Assembly: GCA_019633425.1 (NCBI GenBank)
Contig: WSUB01000030.1
Coordinates: forward strand, 186,001 to 250,000
Origin: Tulasnella sp. 424
Taxonomy: Eukaryota; Basidiomycota; Agaricomycetes; Cantharellales; Tulasnellaceae
Length of the DNA: 64,000 nt
Reading direction: 5' to 3'
In this document: piece by piece, positions 24,531 to 36,786 of the stretch
How positions within the stretch are numbered: the stretch's first letter is position 1
Layout of the letters: each line of letters opens with the position of its first letter
Notes under the pieces: model-generated
What the model was told of the DNA's origin: nothing
What the model saw: only the letters and a program-made list of their open reading frames with translations
Database searches by the model: none
Program-made: the position numbers and the translations under genes

Positions 24531-27500
24531 CTAAATATCCCATTCTCTCCATTGAGGGTCGCTAGAGGCACCTGGTGAATGTGGAATCTCCAAGGGGCTC
24601 GTCTCCAGCATCTCCACCAGGCGATCCGCGAGTCCATCCTTGTCATCCTTGCCGCGAATGGCCAGGAGCAGCGCGCCGTTATTCGGCTCGGCGATCTGCA
24701 ACATTCTCACCTCCGGAGCCTCCTCGACTTGGACTAGCTTCCCGGTCGAGATATGGCGGATCTCAATCCAGCCGCTGAAGCTGAACAGTAGAATATGGGG
24801 ACCACGAATTGCCCAGGAGTTGACCTTCGTCTCCCACCGAACATAAGTTCGGTTGCGGGTAGGGTACCCGAATTTCGATACGTAGGTGCCGAATGTGTCG
24901 TAGAGGACGAGACGTTCACTGTCTGATGCCCATATTACTCCGAGCGGGGTGCTGCTCATAGCCATGTTTTTCAGGGTGGTAAGAGCATCTCCCGAACCGC
25001 TTCCACACGCCGAAAAGTCGGGCACAGTCAAGACACGACGCTCGTTTGGGGCCCTAACCAAGGAAAAATGTCAACCGCACTCTTCCCCACAAGATGGTGG
25101 GACGAATCCACTCACGCATTAGGATCCACAACCACCAGTTGGTGATCAGCCGCAACGACCACAGTCCGTTTGAGTACCGTGAGGCTGCTTGCGTCTTTCG
25201 GTACGAAGAAAGGCTACAAACGCCGGGAGCCGAGGTTAGGCTACGGCTTCAGGGATACGCTATAATCGAATGACGCACGGTTCCATACCGACGATAGGTG
25301 ATTGGAGATCGAACAGCAGCTGTTGGCGTCGGAGTTAGGCCCATCTCGAGCTGCCCACCAACTGGCTCAAGGGTATGTACAGTTTGCTGCCTGAATCCTT
25401 TCTGTGAGTAGCAAACTTTGAAGCATAATTTGTAAAGAGATGCTGCACAAACGACTCAAGTTAGGCTACTCACTGACTATTCTCTCGTTCAGCGTTCCCA
25501 CTTGGAGAAGTGTGACTGGGCCATCACCATTGTCCAGCCGCTTGAGAATAGTATTGGAGACAGGTTGCTCGATGTCCATGGCTTTGACTATATCGTCGAG
25601 AGGGAATGCCAGTAATCCGCCGCCATGGACAACCAGGAGTTGGCCTTGCTTCTCCAGTGCAGCCAGTGCGGGCGGATTAGCCAAGTCTATGACCTTGCGG
25701 AATTTCCGATCCGGCCCAGCATAGGCCAAGTATATGCCTGAGTCGCACCCTGCAACGAGACACGAACGTCCTCCAACACCTTCCGACGCAGTAGTCAGAG
25801 ATCGAGCAGAGAGGGGAACTCGTCAGAAAGCAAGCTCACTAAAGCGTGCTGCGGTCGTCAATCGTCCTGTGGGTGACTTGCGAAGAGGGGAGGTGGCAGG
25901 AACAAGGGTGGTGATCGACCGGAAGAATGTATCTGAAATGTTCTCTATGACGAAAAGCTTTAGGTGTAGAGCATTATCAGTATTGGCCCTTTGTCCCTGT
26001 GGAATCCCATACCCTATTGGCATCTTGTTGAGTTCGCCTGATGATCATCGCTTCATCAAAAGCATCGCGCCATTTCCTCCTAATTCCTTCGCTGCTCGCG
26101 TACAGTGTGTAGCGACGCTTCGAGTGCAGACTCGCGTGGTTTATCATGAACGGGTAAACCGGAATCGAGTTGTCTTTGAAAATCTTGCCAATTCCAAGGA
26201 TAGACTTTTTGGTGGTCCTCCCTTCGTCGTCAACTTTCCGGGTTTCGGCGGGAAGGCTAAAGGACCCCAAACGGAGAAAGTCGAGGGGAATAGGTCGAGA
26301 AGTGACAACATTGCGTGTCACACCAGCACGAACTTCGGGACGTGTCATAATCACTGGAAGGTCTGGGTTTAGCGAAGTGCACGGGATTGACAGGCATCTA
26401 CCGGCAGTACGAACCGTAGTGGTCCAGGACGCTGACGGTGATGTCCACCCATCCATGTCTATCAAGCTCCCATCCTTTAACGTTTTGACGAGCTAAAGAC
26501 CCTTGATAGATCATCGAGCGGTTCTCGTCGGATGGGTCGAGGTCCTATCCCGTTGTTGGAAGATGAGCTGGATGGCAATCAGGAGCATGCTTGACGTACG
26601 ATTAATTCCCCCCTCTCGAAGACGAGGCTTTCGATAAGGTTTCGCACTTTAACCTTGCCTAGGGTAAATGGTTTGTGAACCTGCATCCGACGAGAACACT
26701 GTACTCGACGTACTTTCGGCAGCCGCAATGCCTGGCTGAGTAGCTTTGACCAACCCCTCTAAAACACCGAGGATGAGAGGAATGGTCTCCAGATCAGGAT
26801 GACCCGGAGGTGTGAGCTTCAGACAATGCTCCAAAATGAGCGACAGACGAGGAAGCCGGGTGACGGGTCGCGTCAGTAGGGAAATTAGATCCCGCTTCTT
26901 AATTCGGGTGTCCTGAGAACACTTCTGAATGAACTTGGAGTATTCTTGGTTGATCTTAAGCTCTTTCCTGTGCCGGCCCTCTGCGATTGGGTAATTCTGA
27001 AATAACTCAAATCAGTAAGAACACACTTCATGTAGATGTCTGAACTACCTTGATGTATATATCGTATGGCTCGGGAAAACCAAACGAAGCGTCCAAGACT
27101 AGATCTGATATAGATGTGACAACAGGATGTTCCCCCCGCTGACGCTCAAAAAGGGAGGCGAGCAAGCCTTCGTGGATCTTCTCCACGTCGGAAATATTCG
27201 AGAATACGTCTTTTATGAAGCTCTCCAGCTCATCTACGATGGGCGGATCTGCGGAGAGTAGGGGATGGACGAAAACCTAGGCGCAAACAACTAATCAAAG
27301 GGCCGAGACGAGGAGGAGTGGAGGGTAACGGCCCGTACCTGCTCAACCATCTGCATATCAAGCACATAATCTCTCTCTGATTTAATGACCTCAAAGATCA
27401 CGGATTGGCGCTGAACTTCTTTTTTATCCAATGCCTCTCTTGCTGATTCTGGACAAAGCTTGTGCCACTCTTCATCTTCCTCAGGAAGCTCTCCTTCTTG

Positions 27501-28141
27501 GAATCGCTCGATGCCTTCTTGTTGAAGCCTACAGGGGTTGCACATACGTCATTCGACCAACACCAGATGATAGAATTGGTAAGGCACCTACGCACTGAAG
27601 CTCTGTCAATTGACCAGAAAGGTCGTCCACACCATACTAAGAAATGGGGTGGTGTTAGCGGACGGAAAGAGGGACATTGGAACGTAGAGATGACCTGCGC
27701 AGTCACCCGTGCGGTGCGATACGATGCCACAGACCGGCGGTCATCATCATCCTCGCCCCAACCTCCATAATACGACGCTCGACTTTGACTTTGATCGCTG
27801 GGTCTTTGTTCCAGCGCTCGATGAGGGGATTCGAAATGTTCCGCGGCGGTGGGCGATTGCACCTGGGCCTCGGGGAAAGCCCAGAATGCCGCAGCCGAGT
27901 CTGCATCCCATTGCGACTGAAGACTGCTGGATTGTGGCGGATATTCTCTAGGAACCGCAAAAAGACCCCGCATGGGTGGTGACATCTCCTGGCCGTCGGA
28001 AGCCAGCCCATAGTCGGTGTTCAATGGACCTTCAAGCTCGCTCCAGCCGTTGACGTGCCGTGAGCCAGATGCTGACTGCTCAGGCAGTGACCATTCCTCC
28101 CATTCTGATAGTTGCTTTTCTGGCTTTCTGAAGCGACTCAT
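24531..28141 (-). CDS. Rho1 guanine nucleotide exchange factor (Rom2/Tus1 type: DH-PH-CNH)
   Basis: Begins MSRFRKPEKQLSEWEEW at 28141. The first ~200 residues are disordered and Ser/Pro-rich. The DH domain follows from KEVQRQSVIFEVIKSERDYV (about 27400) through LASLFERQRGEHPVV and FIQKCSQDTRIKKRDLISLL with TRPVTRLPRLSLILEHCLK (the CR3 helix). The PH region contains PIPLDFLRLGSFSLP and RRYTLYASSEGIRRKWRDAF (about 26030-26270). The C-terminal citron homology (CNH) beta-propeller includes GCDSGIYLAYAGPDRKFRKV, GQLLVVHGGGLLAFPLDDIV, and WAIRGPHILLFSFSGWIEIR before the stop at 24531. Rom2-type GEFs activate Rho1 at the plasma membrane for cell-wall integrity and polarised growth. Roughly a dozen introns. 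It is divergently transcribed from the ULP1 gene with 177 bases between start codons. Confidence 0.92.
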
Positions 28142-28318
28142 AACCGGCCTAGTTCAGGGAGTGAGAGAGATAACGCCGGCTCCAAGGAGGATCGGGGACT
28201 CACGATACAATCGAACTCGGACCCTGGGATTTGACTTTGGACTGGGACTAGAGATTTGCCTCTCCCCCATCTCAAGCGCGTACCCACCCATCTCTCGACC
28301 TCCCTCCTCTTTTCTCCC
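28142..28318. promoter_or_regulatory. Bidirectional promoter, RhoGEF (-) / ULP1 (+)
   Basis: Only 177 bases separate the two divergent start codons, so regulatory sequence must be shared. The plus-strand end is CT-rich (ctcgacctccctcctctttt). Confidence 0.6.
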
Positions 28319-31051
28319 ATGACAAAACGAACCGCAAACGAAGCAGTCCTACCACTCGCGAGTCCAAGGCCCCAGAAAAGGATTTCGCCCGACAAAGATG
28401 CCAGTTCACAAGGCGTAGCGGGTCAACTCGCCAACACACTTTACTCTTTCATATGGAAAGCAGCCTCGGAGGCCCTTAGCGGCTTGCCTGCAGCGAGTGA
28501 GAGGGAATTTTCTTGTTTCGCAAAGACATTTCAGCTTAACGAATAGCTATTGCAGGTGCAGAAGAGGAAACAACATTCTCAACAGGGAGTTCAACACCAC
28601 GCCCCGTGCAGCAAGGAAATGAATCTCCTGCCAGTGAAGACGCTTCAAATGCTGGAAGTAGTCCCTCAAAGATCTCCCGTCCACCAATTCCATCCGCTCC
28701 ACCACTGCCACCTGCAATTATTACCACAAGTCCCCCTACCACTCACCAACCGTCGGGTATTACCATCTCTTCCCCAGCCACGTCTTTCCACACAGCGCTG
28801 GCACCACCCTCTCCGGCGTCATCGTCACTCTTGCAAACTCCCTTTAAAGTGCCATTTTCGCCTTCGCCGACCAGATCGGAGGCGAAAACACCCCTTGCAT
28901 TGCGGAGAGATCCGTATGCCCCAAGTCCTTCTCCGAGAGCCCTGTACGGGTCTGTAAATGGAGTCCGAGTGCTTCAAAGTCCTCAAGTCACTACTCCTCA
29001 AAGCAGGGGCTTTGACCAACTTTCATCTTCACTTCCACCATCCACCCTACGCAGCAACCGATCCTCGGCCACTCCATTGTCTCAACGCAGGCCTCTTTTT
29101 AGTTCTGCATCGTCTAGGATCGGTGCTTCGCAATTCGGCTCTCCATTAAGACGATCGGGGACGGTAGCCAAGCCATACTCGAATAGCCATTCGCTGAGTT
29201 CGAACCGTGGTTTAGGCGTCAAGCAGTATGCTCGTTCCGGCCATATCCACGAGCAACAGGTACGTATGCACACCCTTGTTTTCCTGCGTTGTTCTTTCCG
29301 CTTATTTATGTGGCTTGCAATGTAGCATTGGCAAAGAGTGCGTGCTCGCTTAACGCAAAATTCGATTGTGGACTACGACAAGTTCTTGCAAGCGAAGACG
29401 GATGGCTTTGGAGGAGATTACCAGGATTGGGTCAGCCGTGAATCATATAGGCAACTTCTTGAAAGTTCGGATCTTCTCAGCCAGTCAAGTAAGTCCCGTT
29501 TTCTCGATCCTCGCTCCGAAGCGCGATGCTAAATTGCTTCCTCGGTACGCAGCGGCCAGAAAGGCTGCCGAGTTCGGAGCACGGTCAACCCCTCTGGATG
29601 CGTATCCAAGCACTCCAAGTTCGCTATCACGAGCGCCGTCCAGTCTTGGTACGCACAGCGATTCAACTAGCCTCACGTCCAGCCAGAGGTCGCGCCGCCC
29701 GAGCTTTGGCTCCATGACTTCTGAAGGATGGTCGCCACCGCGCTCTGAGAGTTCAGTCAGTACCGCACGACCGGTGCGAATGGGAGATGCCTCCAGCTCT
29801 CTATTTGGTCCACGACCTGCAGGCGCCGACCGGCCATTACCGAAGCGGAGTGTGGAGTTGGAGAAGGCCCTGGCTCGGGCAAGGGCTGCTTTGAACTACC
29901 CTCGAGCTCCTCCACCAGATGCTGCCTCATTCCGGCGCCTGGAACTAGAGAGCCGCAAGAAGGACGAGGAAATCGCAAAACGGATTCGAGCTGCGAAGCG
30001 GAAGAAGCTACCAGAGCAACTGCCTGCCCGACATGCCGCACTCGTGAAGTCTTACATGCATGATCGTGGTTTCTCTGCCAAAGTTGGAAGGGAAATGGTG
30101 ACCGCAAAAGATATCGGGAGACTAGGGCCTGCGTCATGGTTAAACGACGAAATCATTAACCTTTGGGGAGCGATGATCATGGAACGGGCCGAAAAGCATA
30201 AGAAGGCGGCAAAAGCCGGAGCAGCCGGTACGAGAATATTTTATACCGAGATGCCGTGCTTTAATCGAATATGGTCTTTCAGATATCAACGGAGGAGTCA
30301 ACGGGAAAGGCAAAGAAAGGGCCGCACCTGATGACGAGGATTCAGATCCTGGTCGATTCGGTTACCCTGAACCTCTGTCAGATGTGCATTATTTCAATAC
30401 ATTCTTCTTCCAAAAGTTGGAGAATGAAGGTTACGAGAAGGCAAGATTGGGCAAATGGACGAAATCGGTGAGTATTCTTGAGGGTGTTTTGCTAGGCCAG
30501 TCCCGTACACGTTCTGAACAACCCCACTGGTAGATCGACATCTTCTCAAAAGACATAATCCTCATTCCGGTGAACTTGGGTAATGCACACTGGACTTGCG
30601 CTGCTATTAATATGAAAAAGAAGCGAATCGAGTACTATGACAGCATGGGCTCACAACGTCCGAAAGTGTATCAGGTAGAGTCGTCAGACCCTCGACGGAA
30701 GGATGTGTCTAATGCTTCCCTCTTGCGACAGATCCTAAGAGATTACTTGGAGAAGGAACACAAAGCTAAAAAGTCCAAGTCCTTCAACTTCGACGGCTGG
30801 CAAAACTACTGGAGCGAGGTCAGCTTTTCACGCTGTCCTCCTAGCGGACCCTTTACTAATATTCAAACGCTTTCCATCGATAGGAGACCCCTCAGCAGGA
30901 GAACGGATACGATTGTGGGGTGTTTACTTGCATGTTCATGGAAGGCTTGAGTCGCGGGGAGGAGGCAGAGGACTTCGTCTTTGAGCAATCGAACATGCCG
31001 TATCTGAGACTGCGCATGCTGTATGAAATTGGACGAGGGAAGCTGTCTTGA
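28319..31051 (+). CDS. ULP1: Ulp1-type SUMO protease (C48 cysteine peptidase)
   Basis: Start MTKRTANEAVLPLASPRPQK at 28319. The long N-terminal half is disordered, Ser/Pro/Arg-rich with basic patches that could direct it to the nuclear pore. A coiled Lys/Arg-rich stretch (SRKKDEEIAKRIRAAKRKKL) precedes the catalytic domain, as in yeast Ulp1. The C48 domain starts at RLGPASWLNDEIINLWGAMI (about 30118) and shows YFNTFFFQKLENEGY, the catalytic His in VNLGNAHWTCAAI (about 30570-30608), the Asp in EYYDSMGSQRP, and the Gln and Cys in QQENGYDCGVFTCMF (about 30897-30945, across an intron). It ends IGRGKLS-TGA at 31051. All four catalytic positions (H, D, Q, C) are present, so it should process SUMO precursors and desumoylate targets. 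Confidence 0.95.
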
Positions 31052-31314
31052 TACCGTAGAGTATGGTTTCGCTTCTGTGTTACATCTCTTATGGACGTTC
31101 TGTTTATTCGATTGGTATATCCTATTCCTACGCGTCGTGGTTTATCCTCCATTTACAATGTAAGATTCGTGTCTGATTCGCATAACGCGTGACTGAGTAG
31201 TCCCCGGCGCCCATGCAATGCTGGCACCTCCTAAATGGCGTGCGGTTGGCAATCCGTCCACCTTGTGGACAAGGTTTACGATCAGTATTGCAATCTTTGA
31301 CCCTTCATCAGTAC

Positions 31315-31418
31315 GGTGAGATGGCCGAGCGGTCTAAGGCGCCAGATTAAGGTTGTTTGAGCTTTGCTCAGTTGCCTTCTGGTCAGAAATGGCGTGGGTT
31401 CGAATCCCACTCTCATCA
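31315..31418 (+). tRNA. tRNA-Leu (anticodon UAA) with intron
   Basis: The acceptor stem GGTGAGA (31315-31321) pairs with TCTCATC (31411-31417). The A box is TGGCCGAGCGG and the B box GGTTCGAATCC. The anticodon stem GCCAG is followed by loop ATTAAGG with anticodon TAA. An intron of about 25 bases follows the base after the anticodon, before CTTCTGGT restores the stem. A long variable arm fits a type II leucine tRNA. Confidence 0.95.
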
Positions 31419-31986
31419 TTCCTTTTGCTTTTATCTCGCTGGGTGGCTGCTTATAATTATGCTCGAGCAACAAGCCTCTATTTCACGACTTTTCCGAGTG
31501 TCTTTAGTCGGGCGGGTAAGCATCGAGATTTCCCGCATAGCTGGCTGTAACCCCTTTCAGCGTGGGGCAATAGTATCTGTACGCTTCCTCACCAAGTCCT
31601 ATGTGTCGCGCGTTCTGCAAATAGCGGCTGGAAGATGCGCTACTGTGGCTAGCTTCGCAGACACGAGTCCATACCGAACAGACACGAGGGGTCTACTGGA
31701 ATATGAAAGCTCTAGCATATCAGACTGTGAAAGTCCCCGCTTGGTAGACGGGTGATGATGACCAAGTCGCGGGATAGTCAGCTGCAAACGATATTAAAAA
31801 AGATGTAAGCGAGCTAATCGATGTAGCTCAAGTTCTTGGATCGTTTGGGGATGTCATTCTCATCAAGGCAAGGCAACCGTGATGCCTTGCAGAGGCGCGG
31901 AGGCCTCGATTGCGTATTGGGGGTCTTCTTCTCACGGTTCTTTTCGACTAGAGTTTCGTTGCAGACCACACCACCCGGGATCAACG
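31419..31986. other. Intergenic, no gene recognised
   Basis: About 570 bases between the tRNA and the zinc-finger gene. A short plus-strand open frame extends from the tRNA (31357-31755) but has no recognisable domain and overlaps the tRNA, so it is not called. Confidence 0.5.
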
Positions 31987-33583
31987 ATGGCTAAGAAGAA
32001 GAATAAATTCGTAAGTTTCTCCAGTGGTTTCGTATCACATCGTTAACTGTTTTCGTGATTTATAGGTGCTCAAACCATGGTGCTGGTACTGCGAACGAGA
32101 GTTCGAGGACGAGAAAGGTTAGTTGTAATGGCATCTTCAAGTGGTTGTAAGGTTTAACGAATCCCCTATATAGTGCTCATGCAGCATCAGAAGGCCAAGC
32201 ATTTCAAGTGCAAGCACTGCCCTCGCAAGCTCAATACCGCTGGAGGTCTTGCTGTCCACGTTCAGCAGGTGCACAAACTGGATCCTGACAAGTAAGTGAT
32301 TAGAACTTCAAACTGTCAAATTTTCTAAATTGAATCTGCAGAATTGAAAATGCGCTACCTGGTCGAGAAGGAGGAGAGGTTGAGATTTTCGGTATGGAAG
32401 GGTATGTTCTCATCTTTTGCGCTAGGTGTTCTTCTAATTGCTGACTGACGGGCGGTCCGCGCGACAGAATTCCAAAAGAGTTAGGCATACATATACACCG
32501 AGCATTTATGACGCATACTCACGTCTCCTTCTGCCTTATACAGCGATGTCGAGAATTGGAAGCGCAGGAAGGAACAAGAACTTGGTCTTGCGGCGGGTTC
32601 CATTTCTCAACCTCCAACCAAGCGCGCTAGGACGGACCTTCGACCACTGAGCGAAGCTGAACTACGGACACAACTTCTTGCGCACATCGCCCTTATGTCT
32701 GGGAACGACACATCGTCTACGGCAGGGACAAGTGGTGCGACGGTCTCCGCCGGTCCGACCGCAGCTAGTGTCGTTGCAGCGCCCCAAGCTTACGCCCAAC
32801 CTTTCCCTCCGGGTACTGCTGGCGCTCCCCCTGCACCTGGTGCTGTTCCGCCTTTCCCTCCACCCGGAGTCCCTGGTCAGCCTCCGTTCTCATTACCGCC
32901 GGGCGCCCCTCCAGGCATGGCACCACCTTTCCCACCTCCTGGGTAGGTAATCATTTTGAGCTTTCGATATTCTTTTACTAACGTATTTCCAACAACCAAA
33001 ATCCAGCCTTTTGCCTGGCCAAGCCCCTCCTTTCCCTCCTCAAGGTATGCCCATGCCGCCCTTCCCACCAGGAGGCCCACCCCTTCGGCTAGGTGGCCCC
33101 CCAATGTCTATGCCTCCTCCGAACATTCCAAGACTTCCTGGAGCACCCCCTCTACCTCCCTCTGGAGTTGTTCCCCCGTTCCCTCCGACAGGAGCTCCCC
33201 AACCTACTGCTGGAGTGCCACCATCTCAACCCCCGGCCCCTACGTCATCTTCTCCCTCCGGTTCGCCGCCTGCACCCTCTCAGCCTTCAGCGACCGTTGT
33301 TCCGGTTCCAACTCCTAAACCTGTTGAGCCTCTCGCTGAGGTGAAAGAGGGTTCGAAGCTCATTTGGACTAATAATTCTAAATCACCGGTGAGCATCGTT
33401 GTGAAATTTTTGGGATGAAACGCTGACAGAACATGCCAGGACGAGATGCGTGCTGAGAGCTCAAAGTACGTTTATGAGATTCCACGGAGCGGTTGGGTCC
33501 AGCAACCTTCGCAGCAAGATGTCACTATGGGCGACGCGGAGAACAAGGGAAGAAAACGTGCACGAGCAGAGGACTTTATTTAG
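31987..33583 (+). CDS. ZNF207/BuGZ-like C2H2 zinc-finger protein
   Basis: Start MAKKKNKF at 31987, with introns after TTC and after GAGAAAG. Two N-terminal zinc fingers read [20 protein letters not shown] (C-x2-C with His) and [20 protein letters not shown] with [10 protein letters not shown], then [11 protein letters not shown]. This order, starting within ten residues of the N-terminus, is diagnostic of ZNF207/BuGZ, a spindle and kinetochore factor that binds Bub3 and microtubules. The middle and C-terminus are very Pro/Gly-rich ([19 protein letters not shown] and similar), as in BuGZ, whose low-complexity region drives phase separation. The gene ends [17 protein letters not shown] at 33583; the basic KGRKRAR could be a nuclear signal. 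A GLEBS (Bub3-binding) motif was not clearly identified. Confidence 0.85.
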
Positions 33584-33722
33584 GTCCCTCGTGATTTGTA
33601 TCTTGTCTATACGGCGCTGTACGGCTTTACATTTAACTACTGTACAAGTTTCTCTGCCTTCCTTCGCACAGCTAAGCTTGAATATCCCAAGCTCGGGCTA
33701 TACTGCGAACAAAGGATGTGCC

Positions 33723-36523
33723 CTATCGTAAAGATGGTGGCTCGGCCGATGGAATTCCTGCCGCACCCTTTCCCTGGTTTTGCTGCTTGAAGAGAGGGAG
33801 ATCCAGCAGCCATTCACGTGGGATCGAAGAGACTCCCATGGCATATGTATTTGATGTGACGATCTTTTGGTGCAGAGCGTACAAGTCGGACACCTTAATG
33901 AGTTGACTTCTCAATAAGGTGAGCAGCGTGTACTTACTAGCTCTTCGTACATGATCGCAAGCGCCTTACGACCAAAAAGCGATGAAGAAGGGTGGATTTT
34001 GACGGGCTGATTGCTAGTGTCTTAGACTATGTTATCACGACCAACCAAGTACCTCTTACCTGTCCTCCGACCACCTGCTTGTAAGAGCCGTCGGGCGTGA
34101 TCATCGCGGTATTTTGCCAAAGTCCCGCCAACAAAGATTTTAGTACCCCCTCGTCTTCGCTGTCGTCCCCCGCTTTCTTCGGCTTTTCGCACCCTTTCCA
34201 GTCTACGCCTTCCCTTTCGCACGTCTCTCGCAGCTGCTTTCGGATATCCAATGCCTCTTTCAATGCCCGTTCGTTCAGGAAGTTGGCCTTGCACCACTCC
34301 TTTGCCACGTTTCTTTTGCTGGACGACTTGCCGTCGGCATCCATTTGCACTCGCTTGCCTTTGGACGTGTCATCTTCCAGACCCGCTTTTGATCCTAACA
34401 TCACCTCTTCGTAGGCCTTGAGGACATTGAGGAGAGTCAAATGGTCCCCGCTCTTGTGTCGAAACTTGAGCTTCGCTTCAGCCGCGGCTTCGCGATCCTT
34501 TGAATCGTAGAATACCTTGCCAGTGGTTGATAGAAGGGAGATGACTGAGAGGAGAGGTGATGTTGAGGTTAGAGTTTTTGTAGATTCCAGTATTGCCCGT
34601 GAACGGGGTGGGTCCAGTGGGAAGGAGGCCATCCATCGACCGACAGGAGTGACATCGCCGCCTTTCTCGAGCGCACCGAGCGAAAACAATACGAGAAGAG
34701 AGCTTTTGACTGGCCGTGCAGACGTTAAGCATTCGTTTAGCAGGAGATAACTTTGTACAACTTACTTGTCTCTTGCGATGGAGCATCCATGAAGTCGGCG
34801 ACTTCTGGATTCTGCCCAAGGCACTTCATGTGAAGGATTGCGTGGGTCAAATTGCACCGCTGAATCTCCGGAATCGCGGCTTCTGCAAACTGCGTGGTGT
34901 AGGCTTGTTCCGTATACAAACGAAAGCACCAGCCTTCTCCCTTAACAGTCAAGCGACATGAGCAAATATCACCAGAGCCGCGGAGAGTTCGTACCTCGCG
35001 TCCAGCCCGACCAGTCCTTTGGAGCGCCGAGCTCTTGCTGATGGCCTGTACCAAGAGTGCATCGACACCGTTGCCCCTTCCCCGAGGAAAGTATCGTTTC
35101 TCCTTGCATAACCCAGTATCGATGACGTATTTCACACCTGGTATTGTGATACTGGTCTCTGCAATATTTGTAGCCAAGACAACCTTTCTTGTGTTGGTGG
35201 GGGTTTTCCCGAAAACCTTGGCTTGGACCGAGGCGGGTAGCGCTGCGTACATAGGACAGACGAGCACTTGCATAGCCTCCGAGGGAATTTGTTCAGCGAG
35301 AGATTCGATGGAAGCTGAGAGAGATTCTATCTCTTCTTGTCCTGGTAAAAAGATGAGGACGTCTCCAAGGGGTTGTTCGGTGTGAATTTGAAAGAATGTT
35401 TGGAGAGCAGATTCAATGTAATCCTTTTGTGCCTCAGCCGTGTGCAGGACTTTAACTGGATGCTGGCGTCCTTTCACATATAAAATCTTGGCTCTGAAGC
35501 GACAGTTATTATCCCCATGCCATAGAAGGGAGAGAAGAACTCACCCATTGAAAAAGTCGCTGAAACGCTGAGCGTCAAGCGTGGCGCTCATTATGATGAC
35601 TTTCAGAGGCGGCAACTCTTTCCTTTTGCCCTTGTCCACCTTTTCACCCGGGTGAGCTCCGTTTGTGGATCTCACGCCATTTTGACCTGCTCTTAAAGAA
35701 TTGCGGGTGGACAGAATAGTCTTGAGTGACGTCAATAGCAAGTCGGTCCTTAGTGTCCGTTCGTGAGCTTCATCCACAATTATCACCCCATACCGACTGA
35801 GCGTCGGGTCTCCCAGAAGCTCTCGGTGCAGCATACCGTCCGTCATGAACTTGATTCGCGTTTCGTCGGAGGTCTTGTCATCGAACCGGACAGAGTAGCC
35901 AACCCGACCGCCGAGAGGAGTTCCTTGCTCCACAGAGACTCGAGCAGCCAGCGATGTAGCGGCTACCCTACGTGGTTGAGTCACAGCAATCATGAGGGGC
36001 TGCTGGCAGATACCGGCTTCGTATATGAACTGGGGTATCTCTGCAAGGAGGATAGATGAGCTGAGAGAAAATTGGAAGCGACGTTTGGTGACCTACGTGT
36101 CGTCTTTCCGCTCCCCGTTTCGCCCAATATAACAGCACAGTCATTGTCTCGGATTTCTTGTATGAGTGATTTTCGGGCTAGAAGCCAAGTTCGTTAGAAA
36201 ACGACCCTCGGAGGCGGACTCCTAACGGTCGCACCTGACCAAATGGGCAAAGTACGGCGCTGTTCTGCAATAGTGGAGGGGCCTGCGCCATTGATTTTAA
36301 GCTCTCCGTTGACTCTCCCAAAGCCATTGATGCTATGCCTGTGGTTTTCGGACCCGTTTGCCTTCAACCCATTTGGAGCTGGTCCGCCGGAGGAACCGAA
36401 CGTAAGCTTTTTCCGAGGAGTACTTGAGTTTTCTGGTGATCCGATAATAGCCTGCTTGAAATCTTTCTGCCTTCCGTTGATATGATGTTTATTCGGTGAT
36501 TTTGCAAGACTGGGTAGGCCCAT
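33723..36523 (-). CDS. DHR2: DEAH-box RNA helicase, Dhr2/DHX33-like
   Basis: Start [20 protein letters not shown] at 36523, followed by ~90 disordered residues. Helicase motifs follow in order: motif [15 protein letters not shown], Ia TQPRRVAA, motif [13 protein letters not shown], motif [16 protein letters not shown], then [31 protein letters not shown] and motif [11 protein letters not shown]. The HA2/ratchet region [20 protein letters not shown] with [14 protein letters not shown] matches Dhr2/DHX33 better than the spliceosomal Prp helicases. The OB-fold end reads [20 protein letters not shown], with a last intron joining to [19 protein letters not shown] and stop TAG at 33723. Dhr2 acts in nucleolar 18S rRNA processing. 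It converges on the zinc-finger gene with 139 bases between stops. Confidence 0.9.
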
Positions 36524-36786
36524 TGGATGTTGGAACTTCGTCGCCCGTGTAGTAAGAATAATCTAATGCAAAAGGAATCGATGTCACATGAAAACAGAGT
36601 TCTCAGTCTGATCCTCAAGTGTCGTACATAGTCGCACTTACATTACGAGCAGAATGGCGACCTCATGGGATGTTGTTCGGAAGACGGGGTTAAATTTCAC
36701 TAGGGCCGCAGTGTGGGAAATATCATTTCCGGTGCAAGTGCCCAGTCTTCTGCTCAGCCACACCTCCTACAACCGCCCACCACACC
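36524..36786. promoter_or_regulatory. Shared upstream region, DHR2-like (-) / TPR gene (+)
   Basis: 263 bases between divergent start codons. An open frame beginning at 36654 runs through part of this region on the plus strand, but the better-supported plus-strand start is 36787. Confidence 0.45.

Noticed and set aside
31282..31755. Short open frames overlapping the tRNA-Leu
   Set aside because: They translate through the tRNA and its intron and have no protein features.
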